Shown one piece after another: positions 34,951 to 43,680 of a stretch of 64,000 nucleotides of DNA (position 1 is its first letter; the number at the start of each line of letters is the position of its first letter). The notes under the pieces are model-generated. The model did no database searches and was not told the origin of the DNA. It saw only the letters and a list, made by a program, of their open reading frames with translations. This stretch comes from Flavimarina sp. Hel_I_48. GTDB lineage: Bacteria; Bacteroidota; Bacteroidia; Flavobacteriales; Flavobacteriaceae. A program made the translations under genes and the position numbers. The stretch lies in assembly GCF_000733945.1 (NCBI RefSeq), contig NZ_JPOL01000002.1:2109001-2173000 (forward strand). The letters are read 5' to 3'.

Positions 34951-35286
34951 ATGATGAGCACACTTAGAAACAAAGTACAATTGATAGGCAACCTGGGCAG
35001 CGATCCAGAAATCCTCAATCTGGATTCCGGTAGCAAGTTGGCCAAATTTAGTCTTGCCACAAACGAATCCTATAAAAATAAGAACGGCGAGCGCGTTACA
35101 GATACGCAATGGCACAACGTGGTCGCCTGGGGAAAAACCGCCGAACTTATTGAAACCTACGTTACCAAAGGAAAGGAAATTGCCATAGACGGCAAGCTCA
35201 CCTCAAGAAGCTATGAGACCGCTTCTGGTGAGAAACGATACATTACGGAGATTGTCTGTAATGAACTTGTTCTGTTGGGGAAATAA
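34951..35286 (+). CDS. ssb: Single-stranded DNA-binding protein, short form
   Basis: 111 aa; ATG at 34951 or the one at 34954. The OB fold is complete: LRNKVQLIGNLGSDPEILNL, KLAKFSLATNESYKN, DTQWHNVVAWGKTAELIETY, GKEIAIDGKLTSRSYET. It ends right after the OB fold (ELVLLGK) and lacks the flexible tail and acidic tip (usually DDDIPF) through which SSB recruits repair and replication proteins. It is therefore likely an accessory SSB paralogue, not the housekeeping one. Confidence 0.88.
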   Translation: MMSTLRNKVQLIGNLGSDPEILNLDSGSKLAKFSLATNESYKNKNGERVTDTQWHNVVAWGKTAELIETYVTKGKEIAIDGKLTSRSYETASGEKRYITEIVCNELVLLGK

Positions 35287-35287
35287 G

Positions 35288-35352
35288 TCCCCACCCAACC
35301 TCCATCCCCTCCCAGCCTCAATCCCCTCCCAGCCTCCCCCAAGGGGAGGGGT
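35288..35352. repeat. CCCC/GGGG palindromic repeat after ssb
   Basis: CCCCTCCCAGCCTCAATCCC with a partial internal duplication (CCCCTCCCAGCCT twice), closing with CCCCCAAGGGGAGGGG. Same family as the copy at 55.35 kb. Confidence 0.7.
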
Positions 35353-35386
35353 TATAATCTTTTTGCGGACTTAGATTATAATTAAA

Positions 35387-35422
35387 AAAGTCCCTTATAG
35401 ATAATCATCTATAAGGGACTTT
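35387..35422. terminator. Perfect 16-bp hairpin, bidirectional terminator candidate
   Basis: AAAGTCCCTTATAGAT-AATC-ATCTATAAGGGACTTT lies between the convergent ssb and M1 peptidase genes. Flanking A-rich sequence on the left and TTT on the right are short, but the stem is very stable and the position suits a shared terminator. Confidence 0.55.
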
Positions 35423-35461
35423 CAAAGTTCCCCCCTTTCTCCAAAAGAGTCAGGGAAGCAA

Positions 35462-35490
35462 TCCCCCTCCTTCGGAGGGGCTAGGGGAGG
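35462..35490. repeat. CCCC/GGGG palindromic repeat abutting the M1 peptidase gene
   Basis: CCCCCTCCTTCGGAGGGG followed by CTAGGGGAGG, ending a few bases from the stop codon of the minus-strand gene. It has the same layout as the leuS-type copies (palindrome, then second G-run). Confidence 0.7.
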
Positions 35491-35498
35491 ATGGAGGA

Positions 35499-37442
35499 TT
35501 AATAAGGCGAATTCGGGAACACGTCGTTACCGGAATTTACGTCGGTCACCTGTTTTTTAGGGTCAAATTCAACTTTTACGACCGTTTTATCGGTGCGCAA
35601 TAAATGCGTCCAGCTATCGCCGCGTTCCCAGATCTCTACGGGAAGCATCACTTCTTCGGTACTTTCGTCTGTGTAAGTGACCTGTAGTTTTACGGGAATT
35701 GGGAAATCGCCCTTGTTGCTTACCGTGATCAGATAACCGCCCTGCACCGCGCGGTAGTCGTCTACCGAAATATCAATATTTCCGTTGCCATAAAACCAGC
35801 CTTTCCAGAACCAGCTTAGGTTTTCACCGGCCACATTTTCCATATGGTTAAAGAAATCTGAAGGCTGCGGGTGCTTAAACGCCCAGGTCTTGATATACGA
35901 TTTAAAAGCATTGTCAAAACGCTCTGGCCCCAGGATATAATCGCGTAACATAATCAGGCCGGTCGCTGGTTTGTAGTACGCTGTATACCCTAAATTGCGC
36001 GTGTTCACCACATCAGGATAGGTATTGATGCCCTCCCGTTCAGGATTAGTCAAATAGCTGTTGATCCTGCGGGTTTCGTTTAAGGTGGAACCAAACTCGC
36101 CGTTGTTGAAGGCCTGTGTGCTGTAATGGTTTATAAAGGTATTGAAACCTTCATCCATCCACGGGTAGCGACGCTCGTTTGAACCTACGATCATGGGGAA
36201 CCAGTTATGGCCAAATTCATGATCAGTCACGCCCCATAAGCTTTCTCCAGTACTCTTCCAGCTGCAAAAACTAACGCCGGGATATTCCATACCGCCCACG
36301 TTTGCCGCAACATTTACCGCATTCGCGTATGGGTAGGGATAATAGGTTTCAGAATAGAATTCAATCGCTGCTTTGGTATATTCCGTAGAACGTGACCATG
36401 CGGCATCGCCTGCGCTTTCTTTAGGATAAGCGGACTGTGCCATTCCTTTTTTACCACTGGAAAGGTTCATGCGCGCTGCATCCCAGATAAATGCTTTGGA
36501 AGTGGCAAAGGCAACATCGCGGGTATTTTCCATCTCAAAATGCCAGGTAAGGGTACCAGAACTTGTAGGTCGGGATTCAGGTTTTCCCACTTCGTCTGCC
36601 TTGATGATCATCACGGTAGAGTCGCTTTTTGCTGCTTTCGCCAGTCGCTCGCGCTGGGTGGCGGTAAGCACGTCGCGTGGATTTTCCAGCACGCCAGATC
36701 CTACTACAATATGGTCGTAGGGTACGGTGATCTCATAATCAAAGGCACCGTATTCCAGGTAAAATTCACCGGCGCCCAGATACGGTTCGGTATTCCAGCC
36801 TACCACATCGTCAAAAACGGCCACGCGCGGGTACCATTGTGCCATGGCATAAATAGTCCCATCTTTTACATCCAGCCGGCCCATACGGTCCATGCCTTCT
36901 ATCGGTATTTTGTATTCAAAGTCCATCGTGATTTCGGCTTCATCGCCATCAGCTTCAAGGGGCTCGTCAAAAAATACCTGCATGCGGGTATCGTTTATAA
37001 GGTGTTTGCTGGATGCGTTGCGGCCCACTTTGGCCTTAAGGTTGCTAATGGTGTAGCCGCCGTCAATATCGCCATTGTACCGGTTTCCCTGTACGGGCGT
37101 GGTCAGGGTGCCGCGTGAATCTTCGGTAAAGCGGTTCTGCTCCAGGTAAAGCCAGATAAAATCCAGCGCTTCCGGACTGTTATTGGTGTAGGTGAGGGTA
37201 AGTTTTCCGGTTAGGGTGTGGGTTTCCTCGTTCAAGTCGGCCTTGATATTATAATCGGCTTTGTTTTGCAAATAGCTGGGGCCAGGTTTTCCATCTGCGG
37301 TGCGATAGGCACTGCCCTGGCGGTACATTAGGTCATCAAATTGGGTTTGGTTGTCTTTGGCCGTGCTTTCCTGCGCACGTGCGCCCTGCGTGATCCCCAT
37401 CGCTATAAGAAGGGTGAGCAGCACATTCATTCTATAGTTCAT
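35499..37442 (-). CDS. M1 family metallopeptidase, secreted
   Basis: 647 aa with a signal peptide (MNYRMNVLLTLLIAMGITQG ARAQ). The M1 zinc site is HEFGHNWFPMIVGSNERRYP WMDEGF, i.e. HExxH with the downstream glutamate in DEGF. The exopeptidase GxMEN-like loop reads GGMEYPGVSF. It lacks the helical C-terminal domain of classical aminopeptidase N, like the shorter Bacteroidota M1 group. It should cleave N-terminal residues from peptides in the periplasm. Confidence 0.92.
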   Translation of the reverse strand: MNYRMNVLLTLLIAMGITQGARAQESTAKDNQTQFDDLMYRQGSAYRTADGKPGPSYLQNKADYNIKADLNEETHTLTGKLTLTYTNNSPEALDFIWLYLEQNRFTEDSRGTLTTPVQGNRYNGDIDGGYTISNLKAKVGRNASSKHLINDTRMQVFFDEPLEADGDEAEITMDFEYKIPIEGMDRMGRLDVKDGTIYAMAQWYPRVAVFDDVVGWNTEPYLGAGEFYLEYGAFDYEITVPYDHIVVGSGVLENPRDVLTATQRERLAKAAKSDSTVMIIKADEVGKPESRPTSSGTLTWHFEMENTRDVAFATSKAFIWDAARMNLSSGKKGMAQSAYPKESAGDAAWSRSTEYTKAAIEFYSETYYPYPYANAVNVAANVGGMEYPGVSFCSWKSTGESLWGVTDHEFGHNWFPMIVGSNERRYPWMDEGFNTFINHYSTQAFNNGEFGSTLNETRRINSYLTNPEREGINTYPDVVNTRNLGYTAYYKPATGLIMLRDYILGPERFDNAFKSYIKTWAFKHPQPSDFFNHMENVAGENLSWFWKGWFYGNGNIDISVDDYRAVQGGYLITVSNKGDFPIPVKLQVTYTDESTEEVMLPVEIWERGDSWTHLLRTDKTVVKVEFDPKKQVTDVNSGNDVFPNSPY

Positions 37443-37760
37443 GTATTATAATTTTAGGATGTCAAAATTACGGAAACAAGCGGCATCAGGCAGCGCCATT
37501 GCTCAATTTCTATAGTCCTGGTTTATTAATATTTTCATAATGAAAAGTGAAACTTTCTCGATCTTAGGATTGCGTTACAGGAATAAAAGGCCATTAAATA
37601 CCCTCAACTGATTGATCTGTATTTATTTAATGTTTTTATTTTAAAATTTATAATGCGTTCCTTAACCTGAATGCGCAGATGTTTTAATACGGCAGAGCCG
37701 GAAGAAGTTTGGCGTATAACTGTATATTTAGCCCTATTCTTGAATGATAAACGGTACACT

Positions 37761-38273
37761 ATGAAAAAGATACTTTTAATGTTCGTTTTGATCGCGCTGA
37801 GCACGGGCTGTGATACCAAAGAAAAACCAAGTTCCATTGACCCTATTAAATGGGAAGAACGCGAGGTGACCAAAGGAAAATTGCCAGATTCGCTGGAAAG
37901 TGGTAAAAGTTACCTGTCTATTTATTCCCAGATTTTTAGCCTTACAGAACACAAAACGCATAATCTGACTGTCATGGTAAGCTTGCGGAATACCAGCGAT
38001 ACAGATACGATTTATATGGATACTGCACGGTATTATGACACGCATGGCAAACGCATTCACGATTATTTCAAGAACACTATTTATCTCGCTCCGCTGGAAA
38101 CTCTTGAAATAGTCATTGACGAAATGGATACCGCAGGGGGCACAGGCGGTAATTTTATATTTGATTGGAAAATACCGCGGTCATCACCAGAACCTCTCTT
38201 TGAGGCGGTTATGAGTTCTACCACCAGCCAGCAGGGACTTTCCTTTATTACCGAAGCCAAACGAATTGACTAA
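37761..38273 (+). CDS. DUF3124 lipoprotein
   Basis: 170 aa from the ATG at 37761; an upstream in-frame start at 37671 would put 30 residues before the signal peptide and is unlikely. The lipobox is LIALSTGC. The DUF3124 pattern is clear: SYLSIYSQIFSLTEHKTHNL TVMVSLRNT, DTARYYDTHGK, EMDTAGGTGGNFIFDW, AVMSSTTSQQGLSF. The family is periplasmic and uncharacterised. The K+/H+ antiporter gene follows 51 bp downstream on the same strand. Confidence 0.85.
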   Translation: MKKILLMFVLIALSTGCDTKEKPSSIDPIKWEEREVTKGKLPDSLESGKSYLSIYSQIFSLTEHKTHNLTVMVSLRNTSDTDTIYMDTARYYDTHGKRIHDYFKNTIYLAPLETLEIVIDEMDTAGGTGGNFIFDWKIPRSSPEPLFEAVMSSTTSQQGLSFITEAKRID

Positions 38274-38324
38274 AAATGCCGGTTTACGGCCGATTTTTGG
38301 GTAAAAAACCAAGTATTTTCTTCT

Positions 38325-39782
38325 ATGACGCTCACCACCGAAAACATTTTACTCATAGGCTCCATTTTGCTGTTGATCAGTATCATAGCGGGTAAAACCT
38401 CCTACAAATTTGGAGTGCCCACTTTAGTGCTTTTCCTCGCTATTGGTATGCTCGCGGGATCAGATGGGATAGGGGATATTCATTTTGACGATCCCAGTGT
38501 TGCCCAACTCATAGGCGTGGTATCGCTCAATTTTATACTTTTTTCCGGGGGGCTTGATACGAACTGGAATGCGGTAAAGCCCATTCTCAAAGAGGGGATT
38601 GCGCTTTCTACCCTTGGCGTACTGCTTACCGCGCTTTGCGTGGGCGGTTTCGTTTTTTACATAACCGATTTTACAATTTATGAGAGCCTGCTACTGGGGG
38701 CGATTGTTTCTTCTACAGATGCGGCCGCCGTATTTTCCATTTTGCGTTCAAAAAACCTGGACCTTAAGAATAATTTAAAGCCCACTTTAGAACTGGAGAG
38801 CGGTAGTAACGATCCTATGGCGTATGTGCTTACGATTGCCTTTTTAGGTCTGGTGGTCAATGAAAATCTGAGCGTATATTCTATGATACCGCTTTTTTTA
38901 CAGCAAATGATCCTGGGCGCCATTGCAGGATATATCTTTGGAAGGTTGAGCAAAATGATCATAAATGAGATCAGTCTCGATTTTGAGGGACTGTATCCGG
39001 TACTGGTCATCGCATTGATGTTTATCACTTTTTCGGCAACAAATTTTATAGGTGGTAATGGTTTTCTTGCCATTTACATCTGCGCGGTCTATCTGGGCAA
39101 TCAGTACCTGATTCATAAAAATACCATACTCAGAATGTTTGACGGTCTGGCCTGGTTAATGCAGATTGTCCTTTTCCTAACCCTGGGCCTGCTGGTGTTC
39201 CCCACGCAGGTACTGCCGCTTATGGGCATTGGTTTGATTATTTCGCTGTTCCTGATGTTCGTGGCGAGGCCCGTAAGCGTATTTATAAGTCTGATCCCTT
39301 TTAAAATGAAAATGCGCCGGCGTTTTTATATTTCCTGGGTTGGTTTAAAAGGTGCGGTGCCCATAGTGTTTGCGACCTATCCGCTGCTTGCCGGTATAGA
39401 AAAGGCAAATGTGATTTTTAATATCGTGTTCTTTATATCGCTGACTTCTATTTTAATTCAGGGAACCACACTATCGCTGGTCGCAAAGTGGCTCAAGGTA
39501 GCCCTGCCGGAACAAACTAAAAAGAAAAATCCGGCTGAATCCCTTGCTTTTGAACACCCCAAAGCCATTATGCTAGAGATAGGGATAGATAACCACAGTA
39601 TTGCCGTGGGCAGGAAAATCGTAGATCTGGAATTCCCTAAAACCGCAATCATCGCCATGATCAAGAGGGATGATAAATACATCACACCGAACGGTTCTTC
39701 TATCATTGAAGCGAATGATCAGTTGGTCGTACTTTCAGATTCACAAAACGGAATTGATGAAGTTTATGCCCGACTAAAATAA
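38325..39782 (+). CDS. Potassium/proton antiporter (CPA1, NhaP2/CvrA type)
   Basis: 485 aa. Twelve or more hydrophobic segments, with the CPA1 signature LLGAIVSSTDAAAVFSILRS and LELESGSNDPMAYVL carrying the transport-site acidic residues. Cytosolic residues from about 395 to the end (LEIGIDNHSIAVGRKIVDLE, IAMIKRDDKYITPNG, LVVLSDSQNGIDEVYARL) form a TrkA-C (RCK-C) domain. This domain order is that of NhaP2/CvrA antiporters that expel K+ in exchange for H+ and aid osmotic and pH control. Confidence 0.9.
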   Translation: MTLTTENILLIGSILLLISIIAGKTSYKFGVPTLVLFLAIGMLAGSDGIGDIHFDDPSVAQLIGVVSLNFILFSGGLDTNWNAVKPILKEGIALSTLGVLLTALCVGGFVFYITDFTIYESLLLGAIVSSTDAAAVFSILRSKNLDLKNNLKPTLELESGSNDPMAYVLTIAFLGLVVNENLSVYSMIPLFLQQMILGAIAGYIFGRLSKMIINEISLDFEGLYPVLVIALMFITFSATNFIGGNGFLAIYICAVYLGNQYLIHKNTILRMFDGLAWLMQIVLFLTLGLLVFPTQVLPLMGIGLIISLFLMFVARPVSVFISLIPFKMKMRRRFYISWVGLKGAVPIVFATYPLLAGIEKANVIFNIVFFISLTSILIQGTTLSLVAKWLKVALPEQTKKKNPAESLAFEHPKAIMLEIGIDNHSIAVGRKIVDLEFPKTAIIAMIKRDDKYITPNGSSIIEANDQLVVLSDSQNGIDEVYARLK

Positions 39783-39899
39783 TATTCATTTTCAAAAAAG
39801 GCAATTTACTTAATCTTTTAATGAATATGCGCAAAGGATTTCAATATTGAGGGAACGTGTGTTGGAGAAGCTTGATTATGTGATTATTTTATTGTTTTT

Positions 39900-40538
39900 G
39901 GGCGTTACCCTGTGGGTCGGGCTTTTTGTTTTAATCTTTTTGCTCGTACCTTACAAAAAGGATTTCCACTTCAATCCCTAACGCAAAACTAAGTAGATTT
40001 TGAAGGTGGTTTATATCTCAACTATGCTATTTATTATCTATTCTGATCAGTTTTTGAGAGTTTTGGGTTTTTTTTGGGCGTTACCCTTTGGGTCGGGCTT
40101 TACGTTTCAATCTTTTTGCTCGTACCTCACAAAAAGGATTTCCACTGTAATCCCTAACGCGGAATAAGTATTTTTTATGGTGGATTTTCGAAAGCGCTTT
40201 ATGGTTTAATTAGGCTATTTATTACCTTTTATGGTCAGTTTTTTAAAGGTTTTTAGTTGTTTTTGGGCGATACCCTGTGGGTCGGGCTTTTTGTTTTAAT
40301 CTTTTTGCTCGTGCCTTACAAAAAGGATTTCCACTTCAATCCCTAATGCGGAATAAGTATTTTTTATGGTGGATTTTCGAAAGCGCTTTATGGTTTAATT
40401 AGGCTATTTATTACCTTTTATGGTCAGTTTTTTAAAGGTTTTTAGTTGTTTTTGGGCGATACCCTGTGGGTCGGGCTTTACGTTTCAATCTTTTTGTTCG
40501 TGCCTCACAAAAAGGATTTTCACTGCAATCCCTAACGC
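39900..40538. repeat. Array of four 85-bp palindromic elements with spacers
   Basis: Cores lie at about 39900-39984, 40076-40160, 40265-40349 and 40454-40538. Each starts GGGCG(T/A)TACCCT(G/T)(T)GGGTCGGG, has an inner stem AATCTTTTTG / CAAAAAGGATT, and ends CAATCCCTAA(C/T)GC, so the ends (GCGTTA / TAACGC) pair. Units 3 and 4, with their spacers (40161-40349 and 40350-40538), are a near-perfect 189-bp tandem duplication. Units 1 and 2 are more diverged. A fifth copy is at 8.5 kb. Nothing else is visible in the 920-bp gap between the antiporter gene and hepT. Confidence 0.85.
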
Positions 40539-40704
40539 AAAATTTGTTTTCAGGAATAGGATTGTTTTCAAGGAAAACGTCTTAAACAACGCAAGCGGTT
40601 TGGGAACTCTAATTTTCAGGTTTTGACCCGTTTTTTCACTAATAAATAGCGATTTTTGAAATCATTTCTTCGCCGCCATTTCTGTGATGCATTGTTACGA
40701 TTTG

Positions 40705-41052
40705 TTATTTTTGCGCAATTAAGTGGTCAATTTCAGAACTAAGTTTAGGAAGGTGATATATTAAAATTGACCAAATATTCTCGTCAGAAATATTATCATA
40801 AGCATGTATTACGTGATTTCGAAGACTGATAATTGATTTGGCATTTGAAATTTGATTTTCTAATGTTTTATCCTTCTTAAGAATTCTATTTATTGCTTCT
40901 CCAATTATTTCTAAATCCCGTTCAATTGCCCTTTTGAGCATTGTGTTTTTTTGATATTGAAAGAAGTCCTACTCTTGATTTTCGAAATATCCATCAATTT
41001 CATCAATAGCTATTTTGATGTCATATAACCATTTGAGAATTCTTTCATCCAT
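40705..41052 (-). pseudogene. hepT: HepT-like HEPN toxin gene with an in-frame amber codon
   Basis: From the ATG at 41052 the frame reads MDERILKWLYDIKIAIDEID GYFENQE, then TAG at 40969-40971, then DFFQYQKNTMLKRAIERDLE to the end. Relatives have Lys at the stop position (KDF), so one base change (AAG to TAG) explains it. The toxin motif RNHVIHAY (RX4HXY), target of AMPylation by the MNT partner, is intact downstream. An ATG at 40941 could restart a 78-aa protein missing the first helix. Its start codon overlaps the end of the MNT gene, the usual coupled arrangement. Confidence 0.8.
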
Positions 41053-41344
41053 AAATCAATTCTTTGTTTTTTTCAATTGAATTGATAAGTATTGGATTTT
41101 TTAAAGTCTGTTCTTCGACCAAATCAATTTCGCGTCCGAGAAGTATTTTTAAATTCTCTTTGAAATCCATATAGTTTTCAAAGTATTTAGCTAAATCGAT
41201 AGGCTTAAACTTTACCAGAAAATCAATATCACTTTTTGAGTTAAAATTTGAATTAAGAGCGGAACCAAATAGATACATTTTGTCAACGTGATATTTATCA
41301 CATAGATTTTTTAAATTTTCAATTTGATTTTCAATTAATATCAT
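41045..41344 (-). CDS. mntA: MNT-family minimal nucleotidyltransferase antitoxin
   Basis: 99 aa from the ATG at 41344. The polymerase-beta-type site is MYLFGSALNSNFNSKSDIDF LV (GS...SDxD), the MNT hallmark. In MntA/HepT systems this protein poly-AMPylates the HEPN toxin on the tyrosine of RX4HXY and so neutralises it. Its last codons overlap the hepT start by 8 bp. Since hepT carries a nonsense codon, the antitoxin may now be orphaned. Confidence 0.85.
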   Translation of the reverse strand: MILIENQIENLKNLCDKYHVDKMYLFGSALNSNFNSKSDIDFLVKFKPIDLAKYFENYMDFKENLKILLGREIDLVEEQTLKNPILINSIEKNKELIYG

Positions 41345-41483
41345 AATCAAATTTACTTAAAATATTCGCATCAATGTATTAACGTTTGTTTTTATAAATG
41401 CTAACTAACGCATATACAAATCTTTCTCCTTTAGAATTCTAATTTTAAAAAAACATTCCAAAAGCATTCGGTTTTTTAAAAAA

Positions 41484-42671
41484 TCAAGAATTGAACGCAG
41501 CGGAAGGATTTCTTTTGAGGTTCCGCTGATGTCTCAGAACCATCAAGGTGACCAGCGCACCGCTCAATGCGAGACCGGCGCCCACCCATTCTGGTGAGGT
41601 AAACCCATAACCTGCCGCTATGGGAAGTCCGCCCAGAAAAGCGCCTATGGCATTTCCTATATTAAACCCTGCCTGATTAACTGAAGAGGCCAACATCTCT
41701 GAACCGCTTGCCGCCCTGATCATAAGCATCTGTATAGGGGAGGATATGGAAAATGCAAGTGCACCGGTAATGAAGGTCATCGTAAGCAATGCCCATTGAT
41801 TTTCTGCCACTTGTGAAATGGTTAAAAGAGAAACCGCGATAAGTGTTAGTAAAATAGCGGTTGCCTTGCTGGGGGAGACGGCATCGGCCATTTTTCCGCC
41901 CGCAATATTTCCTACCGTCATGCCCACCCCGGCAAACATGAGGATAAAAAGTACATTGTTTTTGCTAAAACCGCCTACTTCGGTCAGCAGCGGCGTGATA
42001 TAGCTGTACCAGGCAAAAAAACCGCCCGTACCTATAGCGGTAACCGCCAGGATAAGCCAGGGTTCTTTTCGGGTAAAAACGCGCAGTTCGTCTTTCACAC
42101 TGGAACCTCCATTCTTCTTGGGTAGTGCCGGCATTAAAAAAATTAGGGAAAGAATGGCCAGTACGCCTACAAAAGCAACAAGGGCAAAGGTGTAGCGCCA
42201 GGAGATATTTTGTCCTAAATACGTACCTGCGGGTATTCCAAAAATATTGGCAAACGTGAGACCGGCAAACATGATGGATACCGCGCTGGCAGCTTTATTC
42301 TCTCGTGCGAGTCTGCTCGCCACTACCGCACCAACACCAAAAAACGCCCCATGCGGCAATCCTGAAAGTAAACGCGAGGCCATCATAAAACCATAGTTGG
42401 GCGCCATTATGGTCAAACTATTAAAAACGGTAAAGCAGATCATCAGGGTGATCAATAATTTCTTAGGAGGGAAACTGCCAGCGATCATTACCAGTAAAGG
42501 GGCTCCTATAACCACGCCCAGCGCATAGGCTGAAATAAAATGTCCCGCCTGTGGGATGGTAATGTGAAGGTCTGAAGCTACTTCGGGCAGGATGCCCATC
42601 ATCACAAATTCTGTAAGGCCTATTCCAAAGCCTCCCATTGCAAGTGCCAGTAATCCTTTATGAAATCCCAT
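41484..42671 (-). CDS. MFS transporter (AraJ/drug-efflux type)
   Basis: 395 aa with twelve hydrophobic segments. The start LLALAMGGFGIGLTEFVMMG ILPEVA and the helix-2 motif HFISAYALGVVIGAPLLVMI are those of the AraJ/YdhP/SotB subgroup of H+-coupled exporters. MASRLLSGLPHGAFFGVGAV VA is helix 4. Substrates in the group are sugars or drugs; none can be assigned. Monocistronic and divergent from the DUF4239 gene. Confidence 0.88.
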   Translation of the reverse strand: MGFHKGLLALAMGGFGIGLTEFVMMGILPEVASDLHITIPQAGHFISAYALGVVIGAPLLVMIAGSFPPKKLLITLMICFTVFNSLTIMAPNYGFMMASRLLSGLPHGAFFGVGAVVASRLARENKAASAVSIMFAGLTFANIFGIPAGTYLGQNISWRYTFALVAFVGVLAILSLIFLMPALPKKNGGSSVKDELRVFTRKEPWLILAVTAIGTGGFFAWYSYITPLLTEVGGFSKNNVLFILMFAGVGMTVGNIAGGKMADAVSPSKATAILLTLIAVSLLTISQVAENQWALLTMTFITGALAFSISSPIQMLMIRAASGSEMLASSVNQAGFNIGNAIGAFLGGLPIAAGYGFTSPEWVGAGLALSGALVTLMVLRHQRNLKRNPSAAFNS

Positions 42672-42907
42672 AAGTTCCTTTTGATATCAATGGGCAAAAG
42701 TACGTGACCAAATCTGATACTAATGGATTTTTTATAGCAATTGTATGTTTTCCTGTTATTTTTATCAATTTGATCGGTAATGGTTTACAAAGCTTTTAAG
42801 TTGGCAATGCTACGAGGTTTTCGCCTGTCGTTTTGATTACAGATACCGGCAGACTGTCCATTCTAAAACAGATTGATGTATCATTGCAAATCTATATTTA
42901 GTCTATT

Positions 42908-43672
42908 ATGTATTTTTTGAACAGCATTTTAATTGCGCTTATTCTTTTTATTGTCATTGTCATTGCAAATGAGCTTGGTATGCGTCTGGGACAATACCAC
43001 GAGACGCAATCCAACAGTGATATAAAATCACAAACGACCGCAATACAGGGCGGTATTTTAGGGTTGCTGGCGCTTATTTTGGGTTTTACATTCAATATGT
43101 CTTTACAGCGTTTCGACAACCGTGCTGCGGCAGAAGTGGCCGAAGCTAACGCCATAGGCACAGCACTTTTGCGTACCAGCCTGTTGCCTGATCCTTACAA
43201 TGTGCAGGAAGAAGGGTTTATTAACGAATATATCAATTTGCGTCTGGCCGAAAACAAAACCGATCTTACCCAGAAAAAGTTACGCGCCACCTATCATAAA
43301 AAAGTGCAGCATTTGCAGCAGCAGATCTGGGATACTGCAATAAATGCGGCAGATGAAGCGCCTAATCCTGTAAAAACTGGTTATTTTGTTCAGGCAGTCA
43401 ACGATATGATAGACGCACAGGGCTATCGTACAGACCAGCTGGAACGCCACGTGCCACCAGCCATATTTTACCTTCTTTTTGTCATTTTTATTGCTACGGG
43501 AGCGCTTATTGGCTACGCGACCGGCCTGGGGAAACGAACGTCAAGAACGCCCGCCCTGGTGTTGAGTTTCCTGATCTCGCTATTGGTATTTATCATTGTG
43601 GATCTTGACCGACCCAGACGTGGGATCATTCAGGTGAAACAGGATAGTATGGAAAATTTGATAGACGGATAA
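42908..43672 (+). CDS. DUF4239 (bestrophin-like) membrane protein
   Basis: 254 aa. Two N-terminal helices (LIALILFIVIVIANELGMRL; GGILGLLALILGFTFNMSLQ) and two C-terminal ones (AIFYLLFVIFIATGALIGYA; PALVLSFLISLLVFIIVDLD) enclose a soluble helical part with RFDNRAAAEVAEANAIGTAL and LERHVPPAIF. This is the DUF4239 layout, remotely related to bestrophin channels. It ends with DLDRPRRGIIQVKQDSM, a conserved tail. Function is unknown. It is convergent with the PIG-L gene, 8 bp apart. Confidence 0.82.
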   Translation: MYFLNSILIALILFIVIVIANELGMRLGQYHETQSNSDIKSQTTAIQGGILGLLALILGFTFNMSLQRFDNRAAAEVAEANAIGTALLRTSLLPDPYNVQEEGFINEYINLRLAENKTDLTQKKLRATYHKKVQHLQQQIWDTAINAADEAPNPVKTGYFVQAVNDMIDAQGYRTDQLERHVPPAIFYLLFVIFIATGALIGYATGLGKRTSRTPALVLSFLISLLVFIIVDLDRPRRGIIQVKQDSMENLIDG

Positions 43673-43680
43673 TTACTATT

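Noticed and set aside
36540..37118. 192-codon plus-strand ORF
   Set aside because: It is antisense to the M1 peptidase gene, whose motifs and signal peptide are clear; codon content is shadow-like.
39900..40538. CRISPR array
   Set aside because: The repeats are about 85 bp imperfect palindromes, the spacers are similar to each other, and no cas genes are present.
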